The notes under the pieces are model-generated. The model did not search any database, was not told where the DNA came from, and was given only the letters and a program-made list of their open reading frames with translations. DNA of 64,000 nucleotides from Lycorma delicatula (taxonomy: Eukaryota > Arthropoda > Insecta > Hemiptera > Fulgoridae): contig NC_134460.1 in the NCBI RefSeq assembly GCF_047948215.1, forward strand, positions 13,389,501 to 13,453,500, in the 5' to 3' direction. The position numbers and the translations under genes were made by a program. Position 1 is the first letter of the stretch; every line of letters starts with the position of its first letter. Positions 11,596 through 23,310 of the stretch are shown here, in pieces.

Positions 11596-13230
11596 AATGT
11601 TTGTTGATTTAACAATCGCAATCGTAGTCTTCCGTATGATTGTGACTTATACGATAAATAAAAATTAAAATAATATTTGTATGTACACGGATATAAATCA
11701 GATGCATCAGAATTTATCAGGAAGGATCAGTAATTAGAGCGCCATTACAAAGAACAAAATTAATGATAGAAAGGAGAAAGTTTATAATCCATATTAATAC
11801 GTAAAATTAATAATTCATATTTAACGTAATAAAGATGCAATTACGTTGAGATAATAAACAATATTTTTTTTATTTTCGTTCAGATAATAAAAATATTTTC
11901 TTTTATTAAATAATTATTAATAATTGAAAAGATCTTAAACTACTTCCGAACTGAATGTGGAAGAAAAGAAAGTTAAGTTGCATGTAATTTAAAAATTTTC
12001 AGTGAAAAACTTATCTTTTCTTATTATATAAAAAGATCATCAAGAATAGAAATAAAAATAAGATAATGAATTCAAAATATTCATAAATTTACTCGGGTTC
12101 ATTATTTTTCGTACTTTCTTGGTAAATGTTGGGTTGTGCTGTTTGGTATAATTTATTCTCATTTCCGCAGAATATTATATTTGGAACGAAGCCAGTTATA
12201 TTTTATTGCATTTATTTTAAATTATTATTACTTTGTATTATTATTATTATTATTTCTTTTGATATTTAGGAATTTAATGACCGGATACAACTACCGTAAA
12301 CCTATCTTTCTTTCATCTCATGATTTCCATTCTTTATATTTCCTGTCTATTCATTTGACGATCTAATTATTTTTTTGCTCCGTTTTACTCATTTATTTTT
12401 TAGCGCTTTATTTTTCTCATTCATTCATTCATGTTGTTAAAAAAAAATCTATGTAAAAAATTAAACTTTTCTTTACCAGTCATCTAACCTTTTAAAAACG
12501 AATCAAATATATATTTTTCGTTTTTACCTTCAAATAATCAAAAGATCCATAAAGTTTTATTTCCAATCAAATGTTTTGTGATTTCGCAGCTCTTGAACTG
12601 ATAATTAAATATGTTGTTACCAGAGTTCTTCGGGTGTTGAGTTTAGGTACTATATTAGCGATGGTCGACTTTCTCTCCATTTTAGTCACATTTATCTACT
12701 TATAAAATAAAATCTTCCGATGATTTTTTAAAGCGTTTCATTCTTTTCTCATATTTTCAAAGGTTTTTTTCAATTACTTATTTTTATTATATATTAAGCT
12801 GTATTAAATACCCTACATTATTATTATTACAGGTTCGAAAATATCACATTTAGATTATCAGCGTTTAAAATGCGATGTGTGTAATAATAATAAAACTACA
12901 TAATGAAGGAAAAACCAACAATCGATCAATCGAAGAAAGATCAATGTAAGAAGTTTCGTGACAGTGTAATCGATATATATATTGTGTTATTTATAGTTAA
13001 GTGATTGTGTTCTTATTCAAACAAACTTTCTTCCGTTATCAGGGATATTAAAATGTTATTACCCTTCATATCAAATTCTATTGTTTCTTATCGTTTGTGA
13101 TTAATGTTTTTATCTTAGCTAAAACATAATTTTGCTTTTCAAGGTTTATTTGTTGTATAGGTGAGGTAGAAGTGCAATGCCCTTGTTTGAACTTGCCGAA
13201 AAAGTTAATTTGAAAGAGAATGCAGTACTA
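11596..13230. other. AT-rich non-coding stretch
   Basis: No gene, RNA gene or sizeable repeat was recognised. Short (ATT)n runs occur around 12225-12255. Confidence 0.6.
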
Positions 13231-14482
13231 TACGAGATGTGTGAGAAAAGTAATGATACTGACTTTTTACTTACCAAAGTTTTTATTTTTTTCAAACAAT
13301 ATTATCCCTTTCAAAGTAGTTCCCTTGGGCAGCTATATACCGGCGGAGTAGTTGTACCCACTCCTGGTAGCAGCGCTGGAAGGTTTCAACTGGTAGGGCT
13401 TTTAACTGGTCGGTCACAGTCTTTTGAATGTTCTTCAGAGTTCCAAAAGGACATGTTTCAATTTCGGGAAAAGGAAAATGGTCACAAGGACTCAAATCAG
13501 ATGAATAGGGAGTTGAGGAACCGTATGAATTTTGAGGTCAAAAATTTCTTGATGGGAATGGCCGTGTGACACGGGGCATTGTCATGATGAAGCATCCACT
13601 TGTCTGCGATGTCTAGTACCCCGCGAATCACTCTTTTCCTGAGCCTTTCAAGGACACCTTTGTAAAACACTTGGTTGACAGTTTGTACTGGATGAACAAA
13701 TTCTTTATGCACGATACCCCTACTGTGTAAAAAAAAAGCAAATCCGCAAGGTTTTGATCTTTGATTTGCTCATTCGACATTTTTTCGGTCGAGGAGATGA
13801 CGGAGTGTGCCACTCTTCGCTTTGTTTCATGATCGTACTCAAATATCCAGGATTCATCACCTGTGATCACACGATTGAAGAATTCTTGGTCATTGTCACT
13901 CCTCTCAAGAAGATCCACGCACACGTTTCTTCGATTGTCCTTCTGTTCCGTTGTGAGGTTTTTCGGCACCGATTTCGCACAAACCTTTCGCATGCCAAAT
14001 CGTCTGTCAAAATTTGACGTACGGTGAAAGCGTTTAAATTTAACCGTTCACTCATTATCCTTATTGTTAAACGACGGTCTGATCTCACAAGAACCTTCAC
14101 ACGCTCAACTTTTTCGTCAGATTTTGAAGTGGAAGGTCTCCCTGAACGAGGTTGATCTTCAACGTGTTCTCAGCCTTCCAAAAACGATTTGTGCCGGCCG
14201 AAAAATTGTGCTCTTGATAAACAATGTTCCCCATAGGCCTACGGTCACACTCGCGGATTCCCCAAGTTTAACGCAAAACTTGATTGCACAACGTCGCTCT
14301 AAATTCTGATTCTCCATTTTTGTAACATACAACAAAAATACAAGTTCACTGATGGCGATGTGAAACTCATACTGAGCATGTGGAAGGGATCAACAAACCG
14401 GTGTAGCACAGACCGGTAGACACAGCGTTGCCAGATCGCTTGCAGTGTTACCAATCTCATTACTTTTCTCATACACCTCGTA
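13231..14482 (-). mobile_element. mariner transposon with TIRs and TA duplications
   Basis: The left end 'cgagatgtgtgagaaaagta' is the near-perfect inverse of the right end, whose complement reads 'cgaggtgtatgagaaaagta'. Each is bordered by TA (13231-13232 and 14481-14482). The 1248-bp interior is the usual length for mariner elements. The transposase reads on the minus strand and is broken by frameshifts and stops. Confidence 0.9.
13289..14318 (-). pseudogene. mariner transposase (DD34D type), broken
   Basis: Starting near 14318 with 'MENQNLERRC' the frame soon breaks. Segments then give the helix-turn-helix region ('VRSDRRLTIRIMSERLNLNA'), 'FDRRFGMRKVCAKSVPKNLT', then 'VITGDESWIFEYDHETKR' with the first catalytic Asp, 'WMLHHDNAPCHTAIPIKKFL' with the second, and after a one-base shift near 13520 'YSSDLSPCDHFPFPE' with the third. 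All three catalytic aspartates survive, about 34 residues apart for the last pair, but at least three frameshifts separate them. The C-terminus 'LLRRYIAAQGNYFERDNIV' is intact. The protein would cut and paste the element at TA sites. This copy is dead, though its ends could still be mobilised in trans. Confidence 0.85.
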
Positions 14483-14616
14483 CTTTCAGCAATGAATTCT
14501 ACATCGGTAAAGGATGCTTATATCCATCAAATGGTTGTGTCATTAAATACACGGTCTGATCTTTGATGCGATAAAACAACGTACAGCTCAGAGATTGGTC
14601 TACGTAAGGGAACGAG

Positions 14617-14930
14617 GCTTCTTTTTCTATTTAGCCTCCGGAAATAGGATATTACTTCAGAGGATGAACGAGGATGGTATATATGAAATGTAAATTAAAT
14701 GTACAGACTCAAATTGAACGTCCCTGAGATGTGTGGTTAATTAAAATCCAACCACCAAAGAACACCGGTATCCACGAGTATTCAGAGTATTTAAAATATA
14801 TTCAAAGCATTTTAGTATTCAAAAACGTATAAAGGAACTGACTTTAGGATTTGAACCTTAGAACTCTCGACTTCGAATTTGCCATGACGTCTTCACCACT
14901 AGGACAACCCGGTGGGTTGGTCTAATGGTG
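14617..14930 (-). repeat. SINE family 1, near full-length
   Basis: On the minus strand a tRNA-like head (about 14930-14835) has a box-A-like 'gtcctagtggtgaagacg' and box-B-like 'aggttcaaatcct'. It is followed by a body with 'taccggtgttctttggtgg' and 'aaccacacatctcaggga', ending in a 'ctccggaggctaaatag'-type tail before A-rich sequence. It is about 315 bp, the longest of three copies. SINEs of this kind are transcribed by RNA polymerase III and mobilised by LINE proteins. Confidence 0.7.
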
Positions 14931-15270
14931 ACGAGGCAAGTTACCGTTCGATAAGATGCATTATTTAACTATTTCTAGTATAAAGATACGACACGACCAA
15001 AATCTAAAGTTGGTATGTGAACGGAAGGGATCACAGATTGGAAATGTTCTAAATAGAAGATTTATGCTCATTCCTAGCTATTAGTCAGGATCATAATAGA
15101 AATCTCCAAATGTTGCTTCTGTAGGTGAAAACGCTTTTAACTGCTGCAAAACGTAGGGAATAACCCAGAATATTGGACAAATAGGGCAATAATAGATCCC
15201 TATTTATATGAATTTACATGGAGAATCTATTACAAAAGTGTTAATCTGTATGAGCAACTATTACAAAATA
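14931..15270. other. Short non-coding gap
   Basis: Nothing recognisable lies between the SINE and the GC-rich TIR-bounded unit. Confidence 0.5.
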
Positions 15271-16138
15271 TAGTGCCGTATATTAACACGGGAGTAGTAT
15301 GTTTTGTTGCCGAATGGCTTCGACAGCACGTGGCACTTAATAACCTTGTAGTAGCCCTCAGAAGAACCGTTTTGTCGTCGGTCGGCTTATGGTAGCCTTG
15401 AGAAGGGCTGTTGTCGAATGGCTTCGACAGCTCGTAATTTATAACCTTGTGGTAGCCTTGAAAAGGGACGTTTTTTTGCGTTAGCCATGAGAAGAGCGAG
15501 CTGTTGGATCTGGAAGCTGGTCTCCGGCGAAGTCCGGGAGTTGCGGCTCGTCCTTTGAGATCAGACCGGGCTTCCCCTCAGCAGCAATTGGGTCCCCAAT
15601 ACAGCGAGGCAGTGGTGGCCCCCAGACCCACCCGCAGTGTTAGGTCGGCGTCGGTCGTCTTTCACCGGCACCCGAGCCGGTCCTCCCCGAGCGATCTCAC
15701 GCTGGGCCGGCTCCTGCTGCTGAGTCCGCCGGCCAGAGCGATTGAAGCCCGGCGAGCTGGAGCGTGAAGTTAGCGTCCGCGTCCAGCAGCTCTCTCGGCG
15801 AGCCGGTCAGGCATGCTGCTCCAGCGGGAATGTTGCCGGGAGGTCCCACGTTGAGGCGGCCAGGGAACTTCTGTCTTCTTCCATCTTCTTTTTCTTCTTG
15901 GTCTTCTCTAGGTGGTGGTCGACGATGAGTTAAAAATTCACTCTCGTGCACGATCTGTTATTGGAGCCTGAGATTGGTGGGGCTGCAGCGCCGCTACGGC
16001 GGGAGAACTACGCGGCGGGAGTGACGCTGTAGCAGCGCGTACGTATACTGTGCTTCAGCTGACATCTGAGCTGCTACCGTTGTCGTCCGCCGATATTAAA
16101 TTAGGCATATATGTAGTAACAGTTTAATTACGGCACTA
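15271..16138. mobile_element. GC-rich unit with terminal inverted repeats (unclassified, hAT-like ends)
   Basis: The left end 'tagtgccgtatattaacac' is matched by the inverse of the right end, 'tagtgccgtaattaaac', and weaker similarity continues to about 28 bases. The TAGTG start fits the YARNG rule of hAT termini, but no 8-bp duplication is seen in the flanks. The interior is strikingly GC-rich compared with its surroundings and encodes no recognisable protein in any frame. Its left third holds repeated hairpins (see separate entry). It could be a non-autonomous DNA transposon or a processed fragment of another repeat. A solo LTR is less likely given the inverted ends. Confidence 0.5.
15306..15500 (-). 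repeat. Tandem hairpins resembling histone mRNA 3' stem-loop
   Basis: Four degenerate copies of a plus-strand motif 'gtagccttgaraagggct' lie at 15351, 15392, 15452 and 15481. On the minus strand they read like the metazoan histone 3' hairpin (six-base stem, pyrimidine loop), for example AGCCCT-TCTC-AAGGCT. Interleaved are two copies of 'gaatggcttcgacagc' (15311 and 15416). The second forms a perfect 7-bp stem TGTCGAA/TTCGACA. No histone coding sequence accompanies them. Confidence 0.4.
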
Positions 16139-16199
16139 GTACTAGTTTTAAGAGTTTCAGGGATTTTTCAAAAAAGATCCGAACGATCTGAATTCGAAT

Positions 16200-16470
16200 A
16201 TATTTCGGGATAGTACTAATGACGGGAGGAGGGAAGAAGAGATTAAGACGAGAATTGCAATCGCAAAGGCAGCCTTTTTTAGAAAGAAGCGATGGTAAAG
16301 GAAGTCTTTTGTAGAAAGAAAAACGTACTCTGCAGCAAAATGGATTATGGGTAGTGATGATTACTGTGAGACGAAAAGATAAGTACGGGACAGAAACAGA
16401 TGGAAACAACGGTGGTGCCAGAGACTGCGAACAGGCAGAATATCACATGATGATGAACAACATTTAAAAA
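16200..16470 (+). pseudogene. RTE-like LINE 3' remnant
   Basis: Two conceptual fragments of a reverse transcriptase C-terminus are joined with a deletion between them. 'TNDGRREEEIKTRIAIAKAAF' corresponds to the thumb region after the catalytic box, in frame at 16215-16300. 'TTVVPETANRQNIT', followed by a stop, lies around 16405-16449 and is the usual tail of RTE-type ORFs. It is followed by 'tgatgatgaac', reminiscent of the short TGA-repeat tails of RTE elements. It belongs to a different family from copies A-F. It is heavily decayed. Confidence 0.5.
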
Positions 16471-18325
16471 TTGTTTAAATGTGTAGGGTTCTGAGAACTA
16501 GACAGCCTGGAAGAAAAGATCCTTGAACTATTTTTTTACTATTATTGTTTCACCTTCCAGGAATTTATTTTTGACTGTTTAAAAAAAAATATTGTACAGT
16601 TTTTTTTATTTTTATCCATATTAAATAGGAAGTGGCCTAAGGAGAAATATTTTACAATATTTTTAAATGTCAAATTTGACTGATACAAACGTTTTTACAA
16701 TTTGACTGGATTCATGAGGATTATCTGGAAATATATATAGATATTTAAACGGTGAAAGAAAGATCTAATTTATTTAGATATGAAAATTTCGAGCGGTTCT
16801 GAAATTATCTTAGACAAACACGATTTACCTGTTCATATATATATATATTTTTTCAATTATTAAGAAATAGATAACACTATACCTTCATTAACATAAAATA
16901 TTCATTTAAAAGAAGGATTTAGAAGTACTTCTTTTTTTAATATTAAGTTATCTTTAGACTGTCGAGATTTTTAAATATGTCATACAGAATGTTTAATTTT
17001 GAAATGCAGTCGTATCTACATTTTGTATGCAAGTAAGTTGTAAAGTTTTCTGAAAAATAATAATACTAATAATAATTTTAGTAATTAATCTGTGAAACTA
17101 AGATGAAACTTTTATTTTATCCTTAATCTAAGTTTGCGTAATTAAACTTAACTTTTTATGTTTTACGTACAGCAAAAATACGTTGGTTTTTTTTTAAGTT
17201 GAATTTATTAAGATGATAGTTAAATCTTCATTTATTAAAGAAGAAGTATTATTTGGTTTCTTACTAGAATAGTAATTTACTTTTAAAGTAAATAGAAAAT
17301 ACTATGTGGTTTTTTATTGCTAAACTAGTAATTTATTTATACTGCGTAGCTTTATCTCGGAAAAGGGCCTACGACGCTAATGCTTGAAACTATACTTATG
17401 TTACGAATTTATATAATAAACATAGCATCTTTATGGCTAAAGGTATAATAAGTATTACTCAATTTATCCATCTTGAAAAAAAAACAAGTACTTCCCGGAC
17501 ATTCATTTTATAGTAGCATAATGATGAGCCTGATTTTCTTGTTAATATATAACATTTTTATTTCTACGGTAATGACGTAAATTGTTGGATATAACAATAT
17601 TTCTTTTAGTTTATTTATTAAAGTTTTTAGTCCCTCATTTTTTGATATTAAACTGATTGGTGTTTTTTGGCTAGTTAAAAAAACACAAAAAACAGTTAAC
17701 ATTTATTACGTAACGACATCCTTGTTTCGTTTTACATTTCAGTATTTATATGATTTAAAATTTTGAATTTTCTTATAGTCCTGAAATACGTACTATAGCG
17801 GGTTTGAGTTTAATGAGATTTTTAAAATTCTGGAATTGGAGCCAAAAATATGTTTTCTTACAGAATCTTGCAGTTCAGAATGGGTGTTACCTTAACACTT
17901 TAGTCGTATAAGTTTTTAATTTACAAAAAAAAATTAATAATTTCGCGGCAATAAAAAATTCAGAACAATTAAAAAACGCTATTTAGAATTTTTTAAATCT
18001 CCAATTCTGGGTAGTAGATAATTTTAGTACGTAAATTTTGTTTTAATACCCGAAAGTTGTATCAGTTTAGTTACTGTATTTTAAAATAAATTCTACGGTA
18101 ATTTTTATAACATTGTGCTATTTTGATAAATAAGTTTAGAACTTTTATTTATTTTTTCCATTGTTGATTTTGACCACTTTGGTTGACCACGGGCTGGCGA
18201 AATAACTTTGTGATTTCTTTTCCTTTTATTTTCTCTTTCTCCAATATTCTTTCATTAAATTATTTCTTTATTTCTGATTTTTTCCTATGACTTCTTTCTT
18301 CTGACTAGATATTTATGGTACTAAG
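16471..18325. other. AT-rich non-coding stretch
   Basis: No genes or clear repeats were seen. A short (AT)n run occurs near 16837-16848. Confidence 0.6.
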
Positions 18326-18459
18326 AACAGCTAAACATCAAATTTAAGGAGCTTTATTGGTTACTAAACAGGAATAAGTGTGGCTGTCCAACAACAGCTA
18401 AACACCAAATTTAAGGAGCTTTATTGGTTACTAAACAGGAATATGTGTGGCTGTCCAAC
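18326..18459. repeat. 67-bp tandem duplication (two units)
   Basis: Units 18326-18392 and 18393-18459 both begin 'aacagctaaaca' and end 'gtggctgtccaac'. They differ at about two positions. Confidence 0.9.
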
Positions 18460-18524
18460 AAACTTTTAATATGTAAGATTTTTCTGAAACCCATTTGAAC
18501 GTATGGTATAAACCTATAGGATAC

Positions 18525-18797
18525 GACTAGAAAGAGCAACACTGAAGTTATACAACACTCTCAGAATAAGTTGGCGACATAATTACAGAGGCGCCGTGGT
18601 TTGTACGGAACGAAGAGATTCATAATTATCTGGAATTGCCTTATGTCCGCGAGGAAATCAAGCGATTCGGTTCACATGACAGACAACGGCTAGGTGATCA
18701 TGTGAACTATCTAGCGCTGAATCTGCTAGGGAACAGTGCGAATGTCCGGCCACTCAAACGCCTTCACATGCTGCATCTGGGTGAGTCCGAGTGACTT
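18525..18797 (+). pseudogene. Jockey-like LINE reverse transcriptase C-terminus
   Basis: In the frame starting at 18591, 69 codons read from 'APWFVRNEEIHNYLELPYV' through 'REEIKRFGSHDRQRLGDH' and 'NLLGNSANVRPLKRLH' to a stop at 18795-18797. This is the typical end of Jockey-clade ORF2 proteins, where 'NAPWFVRN..IH' follows the thumb and the terminus is rich in 'RPLKR'. Just upstream, in another frame, 'QNKLAT' matches the expected preceding residues, so one frameshift lies near 18580. No ATG is present because it is only the 3' end of a truncated insertion. No poly(A) tail was identified downstream. Confidence 0.6.
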
Positions 18798-20105
18798 TTA
18801 GGCTGGGATGATATTCCGTTAGTGATCAGCGTCTTCTCTATGCCTGATGGAAGTGTCTAAATTCCTTTCATATGCAAATTATGTTACTGTTTTGTTCTAG
18901 TTCCCTGTGTTTTTTAATAATATTTGAGTTTTTGTTTTTTGTTTGGATTTTTGTACTTTTTATGAAGTGAATTTGGGCAACGCATTTATACAAATGAACT
19001 AATGTTTTACGTAATTATATATTATATTTATTTCCCGTTTAAACGGTTGTCTTATTTATATATGTTTTATTGAGGGGGATTCATTGGAAATCCCTCATCA
19101 AGCGCTTATTGTAATTTTGTTTACTTCTTGCAACCGGTTGTACATGAATTATGATACAACAAAATTGATCCTTTCAGATTATCACCTATAGTAGCTTCAA
19201 TTTTGAAGTTTTCAGTATCTATAAGATAAAGTTCAGTTTGAAGGAATAAATTTCTCTATTGTAAAATTAAAACTTGAATTTAAGTCCCTAGAATTTTCCC
19301 GTTTAGTTTAGTTTATAGTTTCTTCTATCTGAGCAGGGCCACATAGTCGAGGATTGCTCCTATACTTTAGACCTAATCAAGATTTTTCGGAGAGATCCTG
19401 CTCCAGGATATTTTCGGCCCGAGAAAATATTAGCTGTATTTGTAGATCAGATATTTTAGGTAATATCATTACTATTTTACTCTGTTCAGAAATGGGGATC
19501 GTTACTAGAATTTTGATGATTTTTTTTTATTCGCTGAATTTAGTTTGAATAATTCCGTGTACATTTTTCTTTGTATAATTTGACTTAATAATCGTGAAAT
19601 TGTTTTCAACATTTTTTTATGTCTGCAATGCATATAAATTGTCAAAGTTGCTATCTCGTGCTGTAATTATTGTCGTTATAAAGCAAACTGGTCGTTAGAT
19701 CATGGAGGCATTTGTATCATGTTTTTTTTAAAACTAATTGTCAAATATAAATTAGTTCTTCTTCTTGACTGTTACATTCTTTCTCAAGAACACATTGTCG
19801 TTCGGTTAATGTTACCTTAAAGTGTGAATCTAAACCTATAATTTAATGTAAAACTAATATGAGTTTCACACAAAATCACTGTAAAATATCATCTATAAAT
19901 ACTAATATATATATATATATATAATAAAATAATAACACGAAAATAAACATTATCGAATAATATTGAATGTTACACCTTTATTGACGAATCTGACACACCT
20001 GTATGGTGTGATGATTTAGCCTCTCGATAAAGCGAGTGGGAAATTCGCACGTTGAACATGATCTGTGGTTAACAAAGGGAAAATGTTAATTAAACGGCTT
20101 CGTAT
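18798..20105. other. AT-rich non-coding stretch
   Basis: No gene was recognised. An (AT)n microsatellite of about 20 bases is at 19903-19922. Confidence 0.6.
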
Positions 20106-20239
20106 AAGCGTTATGAGTTTATGTTACTTTGCCTTTGACAGTTTACTGGTTATTACCTACTGTACCGGGTTAAAGCGTTATGAGTTTATGTTACTTTGCC
20201 TTTGACAGTTTACTGGTTATTACCTACTGTACCGGGTTA
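20106..20239. repeat. Perfect 67-bp tandem duplication (two units)
   Basis: Units 20106-20172 and 20173-20239 are identical, each running from 'aagcgttatgag' to 'tgtaccgggtta'. Identity over the full length implies a very recent duplication. Confidence 0.95.
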
Positions 20240-21881
20240 TTCGTAAGTCTATGTAATATTCCTATATTGTTATCGATCACAAATTATTACATCAATAAAT
20301 AATGAATAATTATCAACATTAAAGCGAGGACCGTTATGACAGTGCAGCGAGACACACGATTTTGAGTAGAGTGCTAGAATGATCCGGTTTTCTGTACAAT
20401 GAGATGGTGTGACAAATTTCAGGTTGAAGCCTACCTCTTTCACAGCCGACTCAGCCGAATCGTTCAGGGACGTTCGGACAGAATGAGAAAATCAGTACAC
20501 CAGTCTGCTACACTTGCAAGCTTCAGCAGGATATTACACAACTACAGTTTAACGAGCTCTAAGTAAGAGACTGAGAATTAAACGATTACAAGTCTCAACT
20601 TAAAGCAGGGTTCTTATTATTAATGAAAAACAATTGCGTCTTCATTTCTGTGTGAAAGTGTGAAAAACGTTTAAGGTTAACGGTTTCGGGGTAAACGGTT
20701 TTTCATGTACGTAAGATTTATTGTTTTTTCACTAACTGTTTGTAAGGGAATAAAAAATCCCAGCGTTTTAATCGAAAATATTCGGAATTGGCTTGCAGTT
20801 CAACAATCGCAGGGAATTACTTTCTTGGTCGCGTTGTAAAACTGGTCGATAGTGCATCTTAAAAAGTCAGGGTCGAGAACATCTACCAATAAGGATATCT
20901 TTATCTTCCACATTACTACGAAGAAGTCATCAACGAAAATTTGAAAGCACACGTCATATTTATGAATTGTTATTGTAGTGGTCACCGATTTGCAATCGTG
21001 ACCGCCGCGGATTCTAAACCGGGATCTGCGGATTTTAAAACGTGCGATTTTCCACTTATTTATATTATTTAAGAATAATCTTTTTGTATAGGGATTCCTT
21101 CCGGATTACATTAAAATCCGAAACCGCTGCTGTAAAAACGATCGACCGTGGTATTCTTACATGCGTTATACGTAGAATGAAAGACTTCAGTTTTAGTTGT
21201 ACATTTGGTTACATATATAGTGGATCTATATATAATCAGCCAGTGTGTTTAGTTTTTCATGACAGAAAAATTTGGTTCCGACGATTTTATGACCGTAATG
21301 CTAAATTCAGTAGAAGTTGTTGGTGGGGAAATACGGCTGAAGCTTTTTCTATCGATAGTTTTTTCCTCTCCTTCAAGATTATAGATCACGTAAATAATTG
21401 TATTAGGAAAATTAATTAGTAGGGAACGCAACGAAAGAAAAAAATATTGTTTGTACAATTAATAATGAAGTTAAACTAATAAGCGGAAATATGTATTGTG
21501 CTCAAGCGAATATTGTTTAATATTTCTAATATTTTATACAGCATATTTTCTCCAGGTAATATCTATTTGATCACTGATCTACATAAAAAAAGGATTATTA
21601 TAAGATTTGAAAACTTTTATCGTTTTTTTAATGAAATTCTAAACGATTTTTAACCGAATGACAAAACTAAAATTAATTTTAATAATTTTTTTGATATTTT
21701 GATAAAATTTTAATACGTCTATTTTTGTTTTGGAATACTATTTAAAACAGAATTAAAAAAATTATTTAATTATTGTCTTCAGTACTTTTTTAATCATTTC
21801 ACATATGCATTTTATAAATATAAAAAATATTTGAAACGTGAGAATTTATTGATGTAATGGCTTTACAGTAATTTATCCCAA
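20240..21881. other. Non-coding stretch, no recognised gene
   Basis: The region 20330-20640 is less AT-rich and has transposon-like base composition, but no frame gives a recognisable motif. A 125-codon plus frame at 21042 and its antisense shadow show no domain. I cannot support a gene here. Confidence 0.5.
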
Positions 21882-23310
21882 TTTTTTTTTTTTTTGTCTT
21901 CAGTCATTTGACTGGTTTGATGCAGCTCTCCAAGATTCCCTATCTAGTGCTAGTCGTTTCATTTCAGTATACCCTCTACATCCTACATCCCTAACAATTT
22001 CTTTTACATATTACAAACGTGGCCTGCATACACAATTTTTCCCTTCTACCTGTCCTTCCAATATTAAAGCGACTATTCCAGGATGCCTTAGTATGTGGCC
22101 TATAAGTCTGTCTCTTCTTTTAACTATATTTTTCCAAATGCTTATTTCTTCATCTATTTGCCGCAACACCTCTTCATTTGTCACTTTATCCACCCGTCTG
22201 ATTTTTAACATTCTCTTACAGCACCGCATTTCAAAAACTTCTAGTCTTTTCTTCTTAGATACTCCGATCGTCCAAGTTTCACTTCCATATAAAGCGACAC
22301 TCCAAACATACACTTTCAAAAATCTTTTCCTGATATTTAAATTAATTTTTGATGTAAACAAATTATATTTCTTACTGAAAGGCTAGTTTAGCTTGTGCTA
22401 TTCGGCATTTTATATCGCTCCTGCTTCGTCCATCTTTAGTAATTCTACTTCCCAAATAACAAAATTCTTCTACCTCCGTAATCTTTTCTCCTCTTATTTT
22501 CACATTCAGCGGTCCATCTTTGTTATTTCTACTACATTTCAATACTTTTGTTTTCTTCTTGTTTATTTTCATGCGATAGTTCTTGCGTAGGACTTCATCT
22601 ATGCCGTTCATTGTTTCTTCTAAATCCTTTTTATTCTCGGCTAGAATTACTATATCATCAGCAAATCGTAGCATCTTTATCTTTTCAACTTGTACTGTTA
22701 CTCCGAATCTAAATTGTTCTTTAACATCATTAACCGCCAGTTCCATGTAAAACTTAAAAAGTAACGGAGATAGGGAACATCCTTGTCGGACTCCCTTTCT
22801 TATTACGGCTTCTTTCTTATGTTCTTCGATTGTTACTGTTGCTTTTGCTTCCTGTACATGTTAGCAATTGTTCTTCTATCTCTGTATTTGAACCCTAATT
22901 TTTTTAAATGCTGAACATTTTATTCCAGTCTACGTTATCGAATGCCTTTTCTAGGTCTATAAACGCCAAGTATGTCGGTTTGTTTTTCTTTAATCTTCCT
23001 TCTACTATTAATCTGAGGCATAAAATTGCTTCCCTTGTCTCTATACTTTTCCTGAAACCAAATTGGTCTTCTACTAACACTTCTTCCACTCTCCTCTCAA
23101 TTCTTCTGTATAGAATTCTAGTTAAGATTTTTGATGCGTGACTAGTTAAACTAATTGTTCTGTATTCTTCACATTTATCTGCCCCTGCTTTCTTTGGTAT
23201 CATGACTATAACACTTTTTTTTTAAGTCTGACGGAAATTCCCCTTTTTCATAAATATTACACACCAGTTTGTATAATCGATCAATCGCTTCCTCACCTGC
23301 ACTGCGCAGT
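21882..23310 (-). mobile_element. APE-type LINE, copy B
   Basis: It has the same 3' end as copy A ('gactgaagac' plus poly(A), T-run 21882-21896). It is 5'-truncated where copy A reads 'gcactgcgcagtaa', then unrelated sequence begins at about 23311. No target duplication was identified. Confidence 0.85.
22011..23203 (-). pseudogene. LINE copy B: reverse transcriptase, broken
   Basis: Three frames cover one RT. 23203-22904 includes 'MIPKKAGADKCEEYRTIS', 'EDQFGFRKS' and 'FIDLEKAFDNVDW'. A base lost from the T-run near 22905 shifts the frame. 22746-22372 has 'MELAVNDVKEQF' and 'MLRFADDIVILAEN' with the FADD catalytic pair. A one-base insertion near 22380 shifts again into 22361-22011, which has 'SVALYGSETWTIGVSKKKRL' and 'RLIGHILRHPG'. 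Between the first two, the 'RQGCSLSPLLFNLY' region is present at 22750-22800 in a disrupted frame. The last residues before the 3' end are lost to a stop. Confidence 0.8.

Noticed and set aside
15340..15500. Histone gene on the minus strand upstream of the hairpins
   Set aside because: No frame in the adjacent 15500-16100 encodes anything like a histone.
15271..16138. Solo LTR or CACTA element
   Set aside because: LTRs do not have inverted ends of about 28 bases. The ends read TAGTG...CACTA from the left, the reverse of the CACTA...TAGTG order expected for that superfamily. No duplication supports either.
21042..21419. 125-codon plus-strand frame
   Set aside because: No domain or homology was recognised, the flanks give no splice or promoter support, and an equally long antisense frame exists.
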